Positions 1-10,148 of a stretch of 64,000 nt of DNA are shown in pieces (within the stretch, counting starts at the first letter, position 1; each line of letters opens with the position of its first letter). Below the pieces are notes generated by a model. The model did not search any database, was not told where the DNA came from, and saw only the letters and a program-made list of their open reading frames with translations. Source of the stretch: Dehalogenimonas alkenigignens (GTDB lineage: Bacteria > Chloroflexota > Dehalococcoidia > Dehalococcoidales > Dehalococcoidaceae); NCBI RefSeq assembly GCF_001466665.1, contig NZ_KQ758903.1, positions 865,684 through 929,683 on the forward strand, read 5' to 3'. The position numbers were made by a program, and so were the translations under genes.

Positions 1-476
1 GTGACATCGCAGAGTATCTGGATGATACCCGACCGCCGCTGCTCCGTAAGGACTTCATCACGGATGAATACCAGGTCTACGAGGCGCGGGCCTGCGGCGC
101 CGATGCGGTGCTGCTTATCGTCGCTGTATTGACTGCTCCGGAGCTAACCTCGCTGCTTGAATTAGCCCGCCGCCTGGGTATGGCGGCGCTGGTAGAGGCG
201 CATGACGAAGCCGAGGTCAAAGCGGCCGTCCGCAGCGGCGCCAATATTATCGGCATCAATAACCGCGATCTCAAGACATTCAGGGTTGACCTGGCGACAA
301 CCGGCAGGCTCAGGCGGCTGATACCTGCCGGACGGCTCACGGTGAGCGAGAGCGGCATCACCTGCAGTGATGACATAAAGTACCTTCAAAACCTCGACAT
401 CGACGCTGCGCTGGTCGGTGAGGCGCTGGTGACAGCGCCCGATATCGGGCACAAACTGAGGGAACTGCTGGGATGA
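1..476 (+). CDS. trpC: Indole-3-glycerol phosphate synthase, 5'-truncated by window edge
   Basis: The reading frame is open from base 3, so the gene begins upstream of the window; 157 C-terminal residues are visible. TrpC closes the indole ring of carboxyphenylaminodeoxyribulose phosphate in tryptophan synthesis. Visible family motifs of the TIM barrel are LRKDFI near the start (catalytic Lys), GINNRDL in the middle, SESGI, and VGEALV near the C-terminus. It overlaps trpF by 4 nt, which suggests translational coupling within a trp operon that continues to trpA. Confidence 0.97.
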   Translation, partial: DIAEYLDDTRPPLLRKDFITDEYQVYEARACGADAVLLIVAVLTAPELTSLLELARRLGMAALVEAHDEAEVKAAVRSGANIIGINNRDLKTFRVDLATTGRLRRLIPAGRLTVSESGITCSDDIKYLQNLDIDAALVGEALVTAPDIGHKLRELLG

Positions 477-1135
477 CGCGCATCAAGATCTGCGGCATCA
501 CAGATGTGGAGACAATTGGCCTGTGCGCCCGTCTGGGGGCGGACTTCATCGGGCTGGTCTTCGCCGAGAGCCGTCGCAAATTGACGCCGGAACGGGCTCT
601 GGAGTTGACCCATCATCTTTTTACCATGCCGAAGCGGCCGAAACTGGCCGGCGTCTTCGTCAATGCCCCGGCCTACGAGGTCAACCGCATCGCCGAATAC
701 TGCCGTCTTGACCGGGTACAGCTTTCCGGCGATGAGGACGAGGATTACTGCCGCCGCATCGAGCGGCCGCTGATCAGGGCTACCCGGATCGACGGCGACA
801 CTGGCGCCGAGGAGATCGAGAGCCGTATCGCCGCCGCCCGGCCGCGAACCATCCATCTGTTAGACCGCCGCGGCGATGACACTTACGGCGGCTCCGGCGA
901 AAAATTCGACTGGACCATTTTGGGGGGGCTTGAACCTTCGCTGCCGTTGATGGTGGCCGGGGGACTTACCCCGGAAAATGTCGGGGAACTGATACTGCGC
1001 TACCATCCCTGGGGGGTGGATGTGTCATCAGGCGTCGAGAGCCGCGGCATCAAGGATCCGGCCAAAATCCTGGCCTTTATCCGGGCTGTAAAAGCCGCGG
1101 ACGCCCGCTTGAAAGGAGTTAGGAATGCTGCCTGA
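473..1135 (+). CDS. trpF: Phosphoribosylanthranilate isomerase
   Basis: 220 residues, the normal size for TrpF, which isomerises phosphoribosylanthranilate in the step before TrpC. The N-terminus has the KICGIT motif with the catalytic Cys at residue 7, and the C-terminal half has GVDVSSGVE, the phosphate-binding and catalytic signature. The start overlaps the trpC stop and the end overlaps trpB by 11 nt, so the genes are almost certainly co-transcribed. Confidence 0.97.
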   Translation: MTRIKICGITDVETIGLCARLGADFIGLVFAESRRKLTPERALELTHHLFTMPKRPKLAGVFVNAPAYEVNRIAEYCRLDRVQLSGDEDEDYCRRIERPLIRATRIDGDTGAEEIESRIAAARPRTIHLLDRRGDDTYGGSGEKFDWTILGGLEPSLPLMVAGGLTPENVGELILRYHPWGVDVSSGVESRGIKDPAKILAFIRAVKAADARLKGVRNAA

Positions 1136-2309
1136 TAACAGGGGATATTTTGGGGGTTACGGCGGACGCTATGTCCCGGAGACGCTGGTGCCGGCGCTTA
1201 CGGACTTGACCGCCGGCTATGAAGGGGTCAAAAATGACACCTCATTCCAAAGTGAACTCGACGGGCTGCTGGCTCACTACGCCGGCCGCGCCACGCCGCT
1301 GTATTACGCCGCTAATCTGACCCGCCGCTGCGGCGGGGCAAGAATCTTTTTGAAGCGCGAGGATTTAGCCCATACCGGCTCGCATAAGATCAACAACGCC
1401 CTTGGCCAGGGACTGCTGGCAAAACGCCTGGGCAAGCAGCGGATTATCGCCGAAACCGGCGCCGGGCAGCACGGCGTGGCCTCCGCCGCCGTCTGCGCCA
1501 TGTTTGGGCTTGACTGTGTCGTTTATATGGGTGAAGACGACGTCAAGCGGCAGGCCTTGAATGTCTTCCGCATGCGCCTGATGGGCGCTGAAGTCAGGCC
1601 GGTGGCTTCAGGGTCGCGGACGCTGAAAGACGCCATCAACGAGGCCATGCGAGACTGGGTATCCCACCCGGAGGACAGCTATTACCTGATCGGCTCGGTC
1701 GTCGGGCCGCACCCGTACCCGATGATGGTACGGGACTTCCAGTCGGTCATCGGGCGCGAGGCTCGGACGCAAATGCTCGACGCCGCCGGGAAACTCCCGG
1801 ACTACGCCGTGGCTTGTGTCGGCGGCGGTTCAAACTCCATCGGCCTGTTCTATCCTTTCATCACCGATTCGTCGGTAAAGCTGATTGGCGTTGAGGCCGG
1901 CGGCTCCGGCATCGATACCGGCAGACATGCCGCCACCCTTTCAGCCGGGCGGCCTGGAGTGCTTCACGGGGCGCGGTCCTACCTGATGCAGGACGCCTGC
2001 GGCCAGGTGGCAGAGACACACAGCATCTCTGCCGGTCTGGACTACCCCGGCGTCGGGCCGGAGCACAGTTTCTTGAAAGATTCCGGCCGCGCCGAGTACG
2101 TGGCGGTGACCGACGAGGAAGCCCTGGCCGCCTTCCGGCTGCTGTCTGAGACCGAGGGCATACTGCCGGCTATGGAATCGTCGCACGCCATTGCCCTGGC
2201 GGCCAGGCTGGCGGCGGCGCTCGACAAGAGTCAAACGATCCTCGTCTGCCTGTCCGGCCGCGGGGATAAAGATATGGATATCGTGATGAAGGCAATGGGA
2301 GTGAGCTGA
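1125..2309 (+). CDS. trpB: Tryptophan synthase beta chain
   Basis: 394 residues, typical TrpB length. It condenses indole with serine using pyridoxal phosphate. The PLP lysine is Lys88 in HTGSHKINN; the phosphate-binding loop GGGSNSIG lies near residue 230. The N-terminal [14 protein letters not shown] is a TrpB1-type signature. An AAAGGAG ribosome-binding site precedes the ATG inside the end of trpF. The last base of its stop codon is shared with the trpA start (TGATG). Confidence 0.98.
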   Translation: MLPDNRGYFGGYGGRYVPETLVPALTDLTAGYEGVKNDTSFQSELDGLLAHYAGRATPLYYAANLTRRCGGARIFLKREDLAHTGSHKINNALGQGLLAKRLGKQRIIAETGAGQHGVASAAVCAMFGLDCVVYMGEDDVKRQALNVFRMRLMGAEVRPVASGSRTLKDAINEAMRDWVSHPEDSYYLIGSVVGPHPYPMMVRDFQSVIGREARTQMLDAAGKLPDYAVACVGGGSNSIGLFYPFITDSSVKLIGVEAGGSGIDTGRHAATLSAGRPGVLHGARSYLMQDACGQVAETHSISAGLDYPGVGPEHSFLKDSGRAEYVAVTDEEALAAFRLLSETEGILPAMESSHAIALAARLAAALDKSQTILVCLSGRGDKDMDIVMKAMGVS

Positions 2310-3091
2310 TGAGTGATATATCCAGGGCTTTCGGCGGCGGGCGCAAGGCGCTCATCGGCTACCTGACCGTCGGCTATCCGGACATCGAGACGACGTTAAA
2401 AGCGGCGGTTGTCCTGGAGAGGGCCGGCTGCGATATCATCGAACTCGGGGTTCCCTTTTCCGATCCCATCGGCGATGGACCGGTCATCCAGGCGGCCAGT
2501 TTTCGGGCGCTGCAGAATGGAGTCACTCCTGCGGATTGTATCGAAACCGCCGCCGAACTCAGGCGGCGGGGTTTGAATGCGCCGCTGGTCTTCATGGGCT
2601 ACTACAATCCCGTTTTGAGCTACGGGATCGAGCCTTTCTGCCGCGACTCGGCCGCCGCCGGCGTTTCCGGCTTGATCATGCCGGACCTGCCGCCGGACGA
2701 GTCCGGAGATCTTGATGCGGCAGCAGTAAAACATGGCATAGATTTGATATATCTCCTGGCGCCGACCTCGACCGCCGCGCGTGTCGCTCTGATAGCTGAG
2801 AAAGCGCGCGGCTTTATTTATTTGACCTCAGTGGCCGGGGTCACCGGCGCCCGCGACGGCGTTCCGGAGTACCTGCCGGATTTCGTCGCGAAGGTACGGC
2901 GGCAGGCCAGTCTGCCCCTGGCGGTGGGTTTCGGCGTGTCGACGGCCGAACAGGCGGCAGCCATCGGATGCTACGCCGACGGCGTGATCATCGGAAGCAA
3001 GCTTCTTAGGCTCATCGAGGAAGACCCGTCGCTGGCATCTCTCGAAGAATTCACCGCCGGGGTGCGGACCGCGCTCGACGGAACGGGTTAA
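2309..3091 (+). CDS. trpA: Tryptophan synthase alpha chain
   Basis: 260 residues, full length. TrpA cleaves indole-3-glycerol phosphate and channels indole to TrpB. Visible motifs are ELGVPFSDPIGDGP with the catalytic Glu at residue 45, and IMPDLPPDE around residue 120 with the catalytic Asp. It is the last gene of the operon and converges on the next, opposite-strand gene with only about 10 bp between them; no obvious terminator hairpin lies there. Confidence 0.98.
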   Translation: MSDISRAFGGGRKALIGYLTVGYPDIETTLKAAVVLERAGCDIIELGVPFSDPIGDGPVIQAASFRALQNGVTPADCIETAAELRRRGLNAPLVFMGYYNPVLSYGIEPFCRDSAAAGVSGLIMPDLPPDESGDLDAAAVKHGIDLIYLLAPTSTAARVALIAEKARGFIYLTSVAGVTGARDGVPEYLPDFVAKVRRQASLPLAVGFGVSTAEQAAAIGCYADGVIIGSKLLRLIEEDPSLASLEEFTAGVRTALDGTG

Positions 3092-3100
3092 GCGGGGCGG

Positions 3101-5212
3101 TCAGTTTTCCGGACTGGCCAGTCCGAATCTAAGTCTAATGAGGCGCAGGCTCAACTGCCGCCACTCGTACCGCAACCCATCATCGTCCTGTGCTGACCGG
3201 GTCTTGGCCGGCCCGTAGCGGACCCGGGCATAGGCGCCGGCAACCGCGCTGATGCCGGCGGCCTCGGACGGCAGGCGGGCGCTCAAGCGGCGGGCGTATT
3301 CCAGGGGTGTTTCGGCGGGATTCGGCCTCAGGCGGAACAACCTGCCTACCAGTCCCAGCCGGGCGTAAGCCGAACCCGCGGAAGATGCGCGTGATAAATA
3401 CAGGGTCCCGCCGCCGGCGGCCAGAGCGATACTCGGTAACAGGAAGGCAAGTGCCAGCACCCAGCCGCCGGTCTCGGGCATTCCCCCGCCGGCCGGATCC
3501 AGAGAGGCCGCCCCGGCGGTATCTTCGATCTCGCCGCCGGGCAGGAAGGGATTCGTTGATGGCGGCGGCGGCAGAATGTCTCCGGAGATGACTGCGGCGG
3601 AGTTTTCCAGGCTGTCGGCGGGGCGTCCGGGAGTAGTTTCCAATACAATCCAGCCGTAATCAGGAAAATAAACTTCAGCCCAGGTGTGGGAATCATGGCC
3701 GCGGATGATCAACCGGTTGGTATCGGCATCGCGCTCGATGCCCAGATACCCCTGACAGAAGCGGGCCGGGATGCCTGCGGAACGCAGCAAGACTACTGCG
3801 GCTGACGCGAAGTTGACGCAATTGCCTTGACGTGAGGCGATAAACTGAGCCACTCCGTCCGCGCCTGTGGCCACCGCCGTCCCTGAGATTTCGTATGAGA
3901 AGCTCCCCAGGTATTCTTTGACCGCCATGACCTTCTCGTAAGCCGTCACCTTGTCCCGCGTCAGGAACCGGCTGAGTTGGGACACGGACCTCGGCAGATT
4001 ACTCGGCAGCTGAAGGTAACGCTCAGCAATCCAGTCAGGGTACTTTCCCGCAGCCAGCGCCAGTTCAGCCGCCGTTACAGCCGGCAGCCGGCCGGTCACC
4101 TGGTAGGTCTGGTACACAGCAAGCAACCGGGGAGAAATGAGCGTCATGATGTCGTTGCCTTCAGGGGAGAGTAGGCTCCGGGATAAAACCGGAATGGAAA
4201 CGGATAACGGATACCCGTTGACCAGTATCAGGTCCGTCTTGACCTGGTTTTCTACCTGGTAACTGATGGCTATGGACCGCGCCGGCGGTGCGGCGCCGAT
4301 TATCGGCTGATTAGGGGTGATCTCGGTGGCAGCTGACTGGCTCACGGTCCAACCGGCGGCGGAGTACGTATCGTAATAGCGCGTTGTGAAGTAGCCGGAC
4401 GTAGGAAAATCGATGATGAATCTGATTGCATCGCTCTGGTCGGGCGCAGCGCTGAAAGACACTGAGTCCTGATTGGAGCTTCGCACCGTTTTTACCTTCG
4501 AAGGGACAGCCGAAAAGATGTTTAGGGTATTATCCTTGAGTGCCGCCAGGATTGACTCGCCGCCGACCTGCAGCTTCAGGTCTGCTGCCGGGGATTGCGG
4601 CAGGGCGAACGCCGCCAGTACGATCAACAGGCATAACGGCAGACCTGCCAGCAAACGGGTTCCCCTCCCATTGGAGGCCGAGGCGGCTACCATCACCAGC
4701 CCTGCAACCAGGTAGAGCGGAATTATGAACTCGAATTCCCGGGTCAGATTGGCGACGTTTAAGCTGACGATAAGTGCGCCGATGATGAATGCCGGCCAGC
4801 CATTGCGCCGGCGCGCGGCGAACCAGGCGCCGGTGACACCGGCTAGCCAGCAGACAGCCACCAAAAATACGGCGAAGGCAATCTGGTTGTCGGAAGGCCG
4901 GGACAGCGCCTCCAGCCAGCGGTCCCATTTACTCAACCCGGCCAGGTCCGAGAAAAGCGACAACGACTGCCAGACTGCCATGCCGGCGGCGCCGATGAGC
5001 GACAGGCCGGCCGCGATAGCGCCAGGCAGGCGGGAAGCGCCTAGCAAGCTGCCGGCGGCAACACCGAGGAGGAACGGCAGGAGCAGAGAGGGCTGAGGAT
5101 TGATCCACCGGGCGGCTTCAAGAGAGTATACCGCCACCCCCAGCGAGAGCAGCACCAGGGCCAGGTTCAACCAGACAAACCCTGATCGGCTGGTGACCGG
5201 AGTGACGTTCAC
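3101..5212 (-). CDS. Membrane transglutaminase-like protein (TgpA/DUF3488 type)
   Basis: About 703 residues. The first ~200 are strongly hydrophobic with several membrane segments. A large extracytoplasmic part then contains a transglutaminase-like core: GNCVNFASA (Cys), DSHTWAEVY (His) and GWIVLETTPG (Glu where Asp is common). Another membrane segment and a short cytoplasmic tail follow. I prefer the GTG at 5212 over the longer frame because it gives a GTGA overlap with the upstream DUF58 stop and is preceded by GGAG at 6 nt. Last gene of a MoxR-DUF58-transglutaminase operon, a widespread arrangement of unclear function, possibly cell-surface protein processing. Confidence 0.9.
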   Translation of the reverse strand: MNVTPVTSRSGFVWLNLALVLLSLGVAVYSLEAARWINPQPSLLLPFLLGVAAGSLLGASRLPGAIAAGLSLIGAAGMAVWQSLSLFSDLAGLSKWDRWLEALSRPSDNQIAFAVFLVAVCWLAGVTGAWFAARRRNGWPAFIIGALIVSLNVANLTREFEFIIPLYLVAGLVMVAASASNGRGTRLLAGLPLCLLIVLAAFALPQSPAADLKLQVGGESILAALKDNTLNIFSAVPSKVKTVRSSNQDSVSFSAAPDQSDAIRFIIDFPTSGYFTTRYYDTYSAAGWTVSQSAATEITPNQPIIGAAPPARSIAISYQVENQVKTDLILVNGYPLSVSIPVLSRSLLSPEGNDIMTLISPRLLAVYQTYQVTGRLPAVTAAELALAAGKYPDWIAERYLQLPSNLPRSVSQLSRFLTRDKVTAYEKVMAVKEYLGSFSYEISGTAVATGADGVAQFIASRQGNCVNFASAAVVLLRSAGIPARFCQGYLGIERDADTNRLIIRGHDSHTWAEVYFPDYGWIVLETTPGRPADSLENSAAVISGDILPPPPSTNPFLPGGEIEDTAGAASLDPAGGGMPETGGWVLALAFLLPSIALAAGGGTLYLSRASSAGSAYARLGLVGRLFRLRPNPAETPLEYARRLSARLPSEAAGISAVAGAYARVRYGPAKTRSAQDDDGLRYEWRQLSLRLIRLRFGLASPEN

Positions 5213-6438
5213 GAGCGGCTCCAGTCCCTGACCCACCCCGGCGCGCCGGCGGCCTGCTCCAGGGACTGAGCGCAGCTGTCTGCCTTCCGCAGCAGATAAA
5301 CCGGCGCCCCAAGCTGAATAAGCGATCGACCGGCAGCGGCGGGTGAAGGTCCGCCGAAGTCGGCGCCGTCGATAAGAAAGAATGCGGCTGCCCCGCCGCG
5401 TGAGGTTAACTGGTGATAGGCCTCCGTCAAAGCGCTGGAGTTGGACGGGGAAATGGTCACTACCGTCGAGTCCGAACCGAATAATCCCTGATGCCTGGCG
5501 ATAAGTTCCGCAACCGGCATTGCCCCCCGAGGCTCGATGACCGCTAGAACGTCCAGGATATCGGTCAGGTGTTTTTGACTGGCAGCTGCGGGCATAACGA
5601 CAGGTTCGTGCTGGCTGGCGATTAAGCCGAACTGGAAACCGCCGGCGATGTATTTTCTGGCCAGCGCCGCCGCCAGGGTAACCGCGTATTCTGCCGTGGA
5701 CTGGCTGCCCTCACCGGAGTGGGCCGGCGCGGCCATATCCAGAATAACCCAATAGTTCTTGGCGCGGTGGCGGGAGCGGTCGGCGTCGAAAACCTTGACC
5801 ATGTATTGTCCGGTGTGGGCGGTGCTTGTCCAGTGGACATGGCGCAGCGAATCGCCCGTGGTGTATTCACGGATGCTAGAGGCTGAAGCTGAAAGAGCTT
5901 CCGGCAGCCTCCTCGACAACCCCGATCCGGCCAGTCCCAGCAGGCTGAAAGGCGGCAACGGCACTGCCTGGGGATGCACGGTGATTTGCCGCGCCTCGCC
6001 CAATGAGGTTCGGGAGTGGAACAATCCAAAAGGATCAGTGGCGGTAAGCCGGAATCTCCCCAGATGGAAGCGGCCGCGCTTTACCAGCAAGTAATTGGTC
6101 TGCAGGGATGCGCCTCGGCCGGAAACGATTTCGTGTACGGGAGCGCTATCCGCACCCGGGAGATCGGTCTCTGCCTGCAGCGTCAGGCCGAACCGGGGCA
6201 GGCGGCTGGCTGAGTTGAGACTGACCTCCTGTTGGATTGAAGATCCGGCGCAGGCACGTTCCGGAATGGCACCGGACTCTAACGAAAGGCCGCGGATTGA
6301 CAGCCTGACCCAGAGCCATCCGGCCGCCAGGACCAGAATCCAGACATAGAACAGCCGCAGCGCCAGCACTGAGCCGGTAACCGCTACCGCCCCTGCCAGG
6401 ACCAGCGTCGAGACTAATAGTCCCACACCTGGGCGCAT
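5209..6438 (-). CDS. DUF58 domain protein
   Basis: 409 residues. Two N-terminal hydrophobic segments are followed by a region carrying the DUF58 signature near SIREYTTGDSLRHVHW and then a von Willebrand A-like segment (NYWVILDMA). These proteins are usually encoded next to MoxR ATPases and transglutaminase-like membrane proteins, as here. The start ATG follows a purine-rich GGGAGGGGG. It overlaps the downstream gene by 4 nt. Biochemical role not established. Confidence 0.9.
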   Translation of the reverse strand: MRPGVGLLVSTLVLAGAVAVTGSVLALRLFYVWILVLAAGWLWVRLSIRGLSLESGAIPERACAGSSIQQEVSLNSASRLPRFGLTLQAETDLPGADSAPVHEIVSGRGASLQTNYLLVKRGRFHLGRFRLTATDPFGLFHSRTSLGEARQITVHPQAVPLPPFSLLGLAGSGLSRRLPEALSASASSIREYTTGDSLRHVHWTSTAHTGQYMVKVFDADRSRHRAKNYWVILDMAAPAHSGEGSQSTAEYAVTLAAALARKYIAGGFQFGLIASQHEPVVMPAAASQKHLTDILDVLAVIEPRGAMPVAELIARHQGLFGSDSTVVTISPSNSSALTEAYHQLTSRGGAAAFFLIDGADFGGPSPAAAGRSLIQLGAPVYLLRKADSCAQSLEQAAGAPGWVRDWSRS

Positions 6439-6462
6439 TCCCCCTCCCCAATTTACCCCAAA

Positions 6463-7458
6463 TCAGCTTCGGCCGGACATGGCGCCCGGCACCGGCAGGC
6501 TGTTAATTATCTCGGTGACGATATCGCGGCTGGAGGTCTTGTGGGGTACAGACGGGTCAAGAACCATCCGGTGCGCCAGGACCGGCACCGCCAGGGCTTT
6601 CACGTCGTCAGGCAGGACATAATCCCGGCCGCTGACCAGCGCCAGCGCCTGGGCGGTGCGGTATAGGGCCAGCGAACCCCTGGGTGAAACTCCCAGATAC
6701 AGCGACCGGTGATTTCTGGTAGCGCCGGATAGGGCGACGATGTATTGACTGACCAGACGGTCGACGAAAATATCCTTGACCGCCGCCTGAAGGCCGATGA
6801 GTTCCTCAGCGTGGACCACCGGCGTCAGGTCTTCGATGGGATGACGGAAGCGCTGGTTTTCCAGGATCGTCAGTTCCCCGGCCGGATCGGGAAAGCCCAA
6901 AGACAGCCGAAGCAGGAAGCGGTCGAGCTGAGTTTCGGGCAAGGGGAAGGTGCCCTCATATTCCACAGGGTTCTGGGTGGCCAGTACGTGGAAGGGCACC
7001 GGCATCCGGTGGGTTACGCCGTCGACCGAGATCTGGTGCTCCTCCATGCATTCCAGCAGGGCTGACTGCACTTTAGGCGTGGCGCGGTTGATCTCGTCGG
7101 CCAGCACGATCTGGGCCATCACCGGTCCGGGACGGAATTCAAAATCTCCGCTTTTTTGGTTATAGACGGTCGTGCCGGTGATATCCCCGGGAAGCATGTC
7201 AGGGGTGAACTGGAGGCGCTTGAAAGAACACTCCAGCGACCGGGCCAGTGACCGGGCCAGCATCGTTTTGCCGACGCCGGGAGCATCTTCGATGAGTAAG
7301 TGCCCGCCGGCCAGAATGGCAACTACCGCCAACCTGATTGCTTCCGCTTTGCCGACGATGACCTTGCCGACGTTTTCGATGATCGCCGAAGCGGATTCAT
7401 ACGCCTGGGCTAGCGGCTGGCCCGACGCCTGGGTTTCTGCCTTATGCCGGGTAAGCAT
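6463..7458 (-). CDS. MoxR-family AAA ATPase
   Basis: About 331 residues from the ATG at 7458. Walker A is seen as EDAPGVGKT, Walker B as LADEINRA, and sensor 1 within [14 protein letters not shown] and the C-terminal lid are typical of MoxR. MoxR ATPases act as chaperones for maturation of partner complexes, here presumably the VWA-like DUF58 protein encoded next. No Shine-Dalgarno is seen before the ATG and a promoter lies very close upstream, so the mRNA may be nearly leaderless; a TTG at 7479 is an alternative start. Confidence 0.93.
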   Translation of the reverse strand: MLTRHKAETQASGQPLAQAYESASAIIENVGKVIVGKAEAIRLAVVAILAGGHLLIEDAPGVGKTMLARSLARSLECSFKRLQFTPDMLPGDITGTTVYNQKSGDFEFRPGPVMAQIVLADEINRATPKVQSALLECMEEHQISVDGVTHRMPVPFHVLATQNPVEYEGTFPLPETQLDRFLLRLSLGFPDPAGELTILENQRFRHPIEDLTPVVHAEELIGLQAAVKDIFVDRLVSQYIVALSGATRNHRSLYLGVSPRGSLALYRTAQALALVSGRDYVLPDDVKALAVPVLAHRMVLDPSVPHKTSSRDIVTEIINSLPVPGAMSGRS

Positions 7459-7467
7459 GACATTACC

Positions 7468-7496
7468 ATTATATGTCAAGTTTTCATTTCTGGAAA
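7468..7496 (-). promoter_or_regulatory. Putative sigma-70-type promoter of moxR operon
   Basis: On the minus strand TTTCCA (rc of 7491-7496) is separated by exactly 17 bp from TATAAT (rc of 7468-7473). Transcription would start only a few bases before the moxR ATG at 7458. The spacing is ideal and the -10 perfect, but the -35 matches consensus at 4 of 6 positions. Confidence 0.5.
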
Positions 7497-7568
7497 GTTG
7501 ACCGGGGGATATCCGCTGATGTATCTGCTGTTGACGGGTAGTATCCAGGGACGGAACAGGTGGCGGCG

Positions 7569-7973
7569 CTACCGGCCGGGAGGTTTTTCCAGGTAAAGCC
7601 GCAGCCGGTCCCAGTAGAAATCATGCCAGCCCTGGGCAATTTCCTCGGCGAAGGCCTCAGGCACGCCCTGCTGGGTGAACCTTAAAGTGGACACGCCCCT
7701 TTTTTCACCGAGCTCGACCGAAACGGTCGAGAAAACACCTTCCGGCCAGTCAGAAGCCCGCCACCGCTGGACGTACCTTGCGCCGGGCTCAAGCTCGAGA
7801 AACTTGCCGCTGATGTAGCCGTCGTAGGCGCTGAAGCTGCCGCCGGGCCGGGCGTCGATGGATGCCGCCGCGCCGGTGAAAGCTGAATGCTGCGCCGAAT
7901 CCGTCAGCGCCTCAAAGACGCGCCGCGCCGGAGCCTCGAACACTGCCAGCTGCACAATCGTTTTATCGGCCAT
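7569..7973 (-). CDS. SRPBCC / AHSA1-type ligand-binding protein
   Basis: 134 residues with the START-like AHSA1 pattern: an N-terminal strand, [15 protein letters not shown], a central [21 protein letters not shown], and a C-terminal helix with HDFYWDRL. These small proteins bind hydrophobic ligands or assist chaperones; no specific substrate can be inferred. Monocistronic in appearance, between moxR and two cyclophilin genes. Confidence 0.8.
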   Translation of the reverse strand: MADKTIVQLAVFEAPARRVFEALTDSAQHSAFTGAAASIDARPGGSFSAYDGYISGKFLELEPGARYVQRWRASDWPEGVFSTVSVELGEKRGVSTLRFTQQGVPEAFAEEIAQGWHDFYWDRLRLYLEKPPGR

Positions 7974-8002
7974 TTATCAAACGCCCAGCATCCCCGGAGA
8001 CA

Positions 8003-8545
8003 TCAGGCCTCGGTTAGGGAGATTCCTTTGATCACCGGCGGATCAACTGGCATGGACACTTCACCGTGAGGGGAGCGGCCAACCTTGACCCCGGCGATCT
8101 TCTGAACCGTGTCCATACCTTCGGTAACCCGCCCGAACTGGGTGTAGTTGGGGCAGCCGTTCAAGCCGCGGGCCTGGGGACCGGTGCAGATGAAGAACTG
8201 GCTGCCGTTGGTGTTGGGGCCCGCATTAGCCATGGCTACAATCCCGGGATCGTAAGAATGCTTCGCCGGGAGTTCGTCGTTGAAGCGGTAGCCCGGGCCG
8301 CCGCCGCCGGTACCGGTGGGGTCTCCGGTCTGGATCATAAACGGGGCGATGATGCGGTGGAAGATAACGCCGTCGTAAAAACCCTCGCCGGCCAGAAAGA
8401 CGAAGTTGTTTACCGTTTTGGGGCTTTCCTTGGCCAGCAGCTCGATCTTGAAGCTGCCAAGTGAGGTGTCGATGGCGGCGGTGTATTTTTTATTGGGATC
8501 GATCTGCATCGGCGGGGCGGCGGTCCAACGTTTGGTTTCGGGCAT
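8003..8545 (-). CDS. Peptidyl-prolyl cis-trans isomerase, cyclophilin type (cytoplasmic)
   Basis: 180 residues. Cyclophilin core motifs are present: FHRIIAPFMIQTGDPTGTG, NDELPAKHSYDPGIVAMAN and NTNGSQFFICTG. There is no signal peptide, so it should act in the cytoplasm. A GAAAGGAAA ribosome-binding site precedes the ATG. The next gene upstream encodes a lipoprotein paralogue, about 35 bp away, so the pair probably arose by duplication and may be co-transcribed. Confidence 0.94.
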   Translation of the reverse strand: MPETKRWTAAPPMQIDPNKKYTAAIDTSLGSFKIELLAKESPKTVNNFVFLAGEGFYDGVIFHRIIAPFMIQTGDPTGTGGGGPGYRFNDELPAKHSYDPGIVAMANAGPNTNGSQFFICTGPQARGLNGCPNYTQFGRVTEGMDTVQKIAGVKVGRSPHGEVSMPVDPPVIKGISLTEA

Positions 8546-8580
8546 TATGATTTCCTTTCTTGTTGAGCACCAATTTCAAA

Positions 8581-9159
8581 TCAAGGCTTTTCGATGGTGA
8601 TCCGGATGATATAGGGCGGGTCGACAGGCTTGGAGAGTTCGCCGGTTGGGGTCAGAACTACCGGTACCGAGGCGATCGCCCGGACTACATCCATTCCCTC
8701 GACGACGATGCCGAATTGGGTATAAGCCGGGTTCTGATCGAGGTTTTTAGCCTGCGGGCCGGTACAGATGAAGAACTGGCTGCCGTTGGTGTTGGGTCCC
8801 CGGTTGGCCATGGCGACGATTCCCGGTTCGTACGACCTTTTAACCGGCAGCTCGTCGGCAAAAGTGTACCCCGGACCGCCGGCGCCGGTGCCGGCGGGGT
8901 CGCCGGTCTGGACCATGAACTCCTTCATGATGCGGTGAAAGATGATTTTGTTGTCGGCGCTCTGGTTGTAAAAACCCTTTTCGGTCAGGGAGATGAAATT
9001 TTCCACCGTCTTGGGCGCGTCTTTGGTGAAAAATTCTATCTTGAAGCTGCCCAGATTGGTCTCGATGGTGGCGTAAGTGGGTTTGGGATCGCCGCAGCCT
9101 CCGGCGGTCAGGATCGCCAGCAGAGGCAGCACGACCAGCAGTTTTCTATATAAGTTCAT
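8581..9159 (-). CDS. Peptidyl-prolyl isomerase lipoprotein, cyclophilin type
   Basis: 192 residues from the ATG at 9159, chosen because AGGAAG lies just upstream and the protein then begins with a signal peptide ending in a lipobox (ILTAGGC). The cyclophilin domain follows: FHRIMKEFMVQTGDPAGTG and NTNGSQFFICTG. Predicted to be anchored on the outer face of the membrane and to help fold exported proteins. First gene of a pair with the cytoplasmic paralogue. Confidence 0.93.
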   Translation of the reverse strand: MNLYRKLLVVLPLLAILTAGGCGDPKPTYATIETNLGSFKIEFFTKDAPKTVENFISLTEKGFYNQSADNKIIFHRIMKEFMVQTGDPAGTGAGGPGYTFADELPVKRSYEPGIVAMANRGPNTNGSQFFICTGPQAKNLDQNPAYTQFGIVVEGMDVVRAIASVPVVLTPTGELSKPVDPPYIIRITIEKP

Positions 9160-9285
9160 TTCTTCCTCGATGCAAAAAGGCCGGTCTCTATGATACGGGA
9201 TAACGCGCCGTTCTGCCAAGCGGAGAACCTGGCTGTCGGAAGGCCGCGCGGCGTTTTGGCTGCTATAGGCTGCGTCCCGTTTTTA

Positions 9286-10026
9286 TCAGAGCTGACAGGA
9301 CGGCGGTTCTATGGTTGCGGGCTGGCGGTCCAGGTGTATCGGTGACTGCAAAGCGGCTGCCGACTCCTCATCGGCCGGTGCTGTTGTTCCGCCGCCCGTG
9401 CCGGCGCCGTCGGCCAACTCAACGCCCTGGCATTTCTCAGGCGTGACCATGCCGCAGGAAATAATCATCCTCATGGCGCAGTCGACGCTCATGTTCGGGC
9501 GGGATATCTGGTGTTCCCGCAGCAGCTGCAAAAAGCCGGAAGTCGGATTGGGTGATCCGGGGACATAGACCACATAGATCTTCTTGCCGTTTTCATCTTC
9601 CATGTCGTTGGTGATGAAGGCCAGCGACTTGACCCCTTTCTGAGGGAAGTCGACGATGACGACTTCTTTGAAAGCGCTGCGTTTGACGCCGCCCAGAGAG
9701 TCAACCACCTGCTTGGCGCCGGTGTATATCTGGGAGAATAGGGGCAGCCTGGAAAATACCCTGTCGGCGGTTTTCAGTATGCTGCGTCCCACCACGTTGT
9801 GCCAGATGATCCCGACGATCCAGATAAGGACGATGGTGCCGGCCAGGCCGAGCCCCACGATCTCCCGGCCGAAAAATAGCTTGATGACCGGCTGCAGGAT
9901 GCCGTCGATGGTGTTGAACATCCACATCAGGATCAGGACCGATGCCAGCAGGGGCACCAGGAACAGCAGCCCGGCAAGGAATTCCTTTTTAAGAGTGGCC
10001 TTGAACCAGGTGGCTATTCTTTTCAT
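9286..10026 (-). CDS. DUF502 family membrane protein
   Basis: 246 residues. Two hydrophobic segments near the N-terminus (LLFLVPLLASVLILMW and LAGTIVLIWIVGII) are followed by the conserved RLPLFSQIYTGAKQV stretch and a soluble region containing VDFPQKG and YVVYVPGSPNPTSG, all typical of DUF502. The C-terminal ~40 residues are low-complexity and Thr/Ala rich. Function unknown. It appears to be a single-gene unit. Confidence 0.85.
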   Translation of the reverse strand: MKRIATWFKATLKKEFLAGLLFLVPLLASVLILMWMFNTIDGILQPVIKLFFGREIVGLGLAGTIVLIWIVGIIWHNVVGRSILKTADRVFSRLPLFSQIYTGAKQVVDSLGGVKRSAFKEVVIVDFPQKGVKSLAFITNDMEDENGKKIYVVYVPGSPNPTSGFLQLLREHQISRPNMSVDCAMRMIISCGMVTPEKCQGVELADGAGTGGGTTAPADEESAAALQSPIHLDRQPATIEPPSCQL

Positions 10027-10148
10027 TCAGGCCTTTCCAGTATCAACCACAAACCGGTATTAAGAGGAGCATTGAAGGAATCGGGTTGGGGCATTATTCT
10101 TCCGGCACTCGATGGCGTCGGTGTTATAAAACAACCGATGCAGCCGGC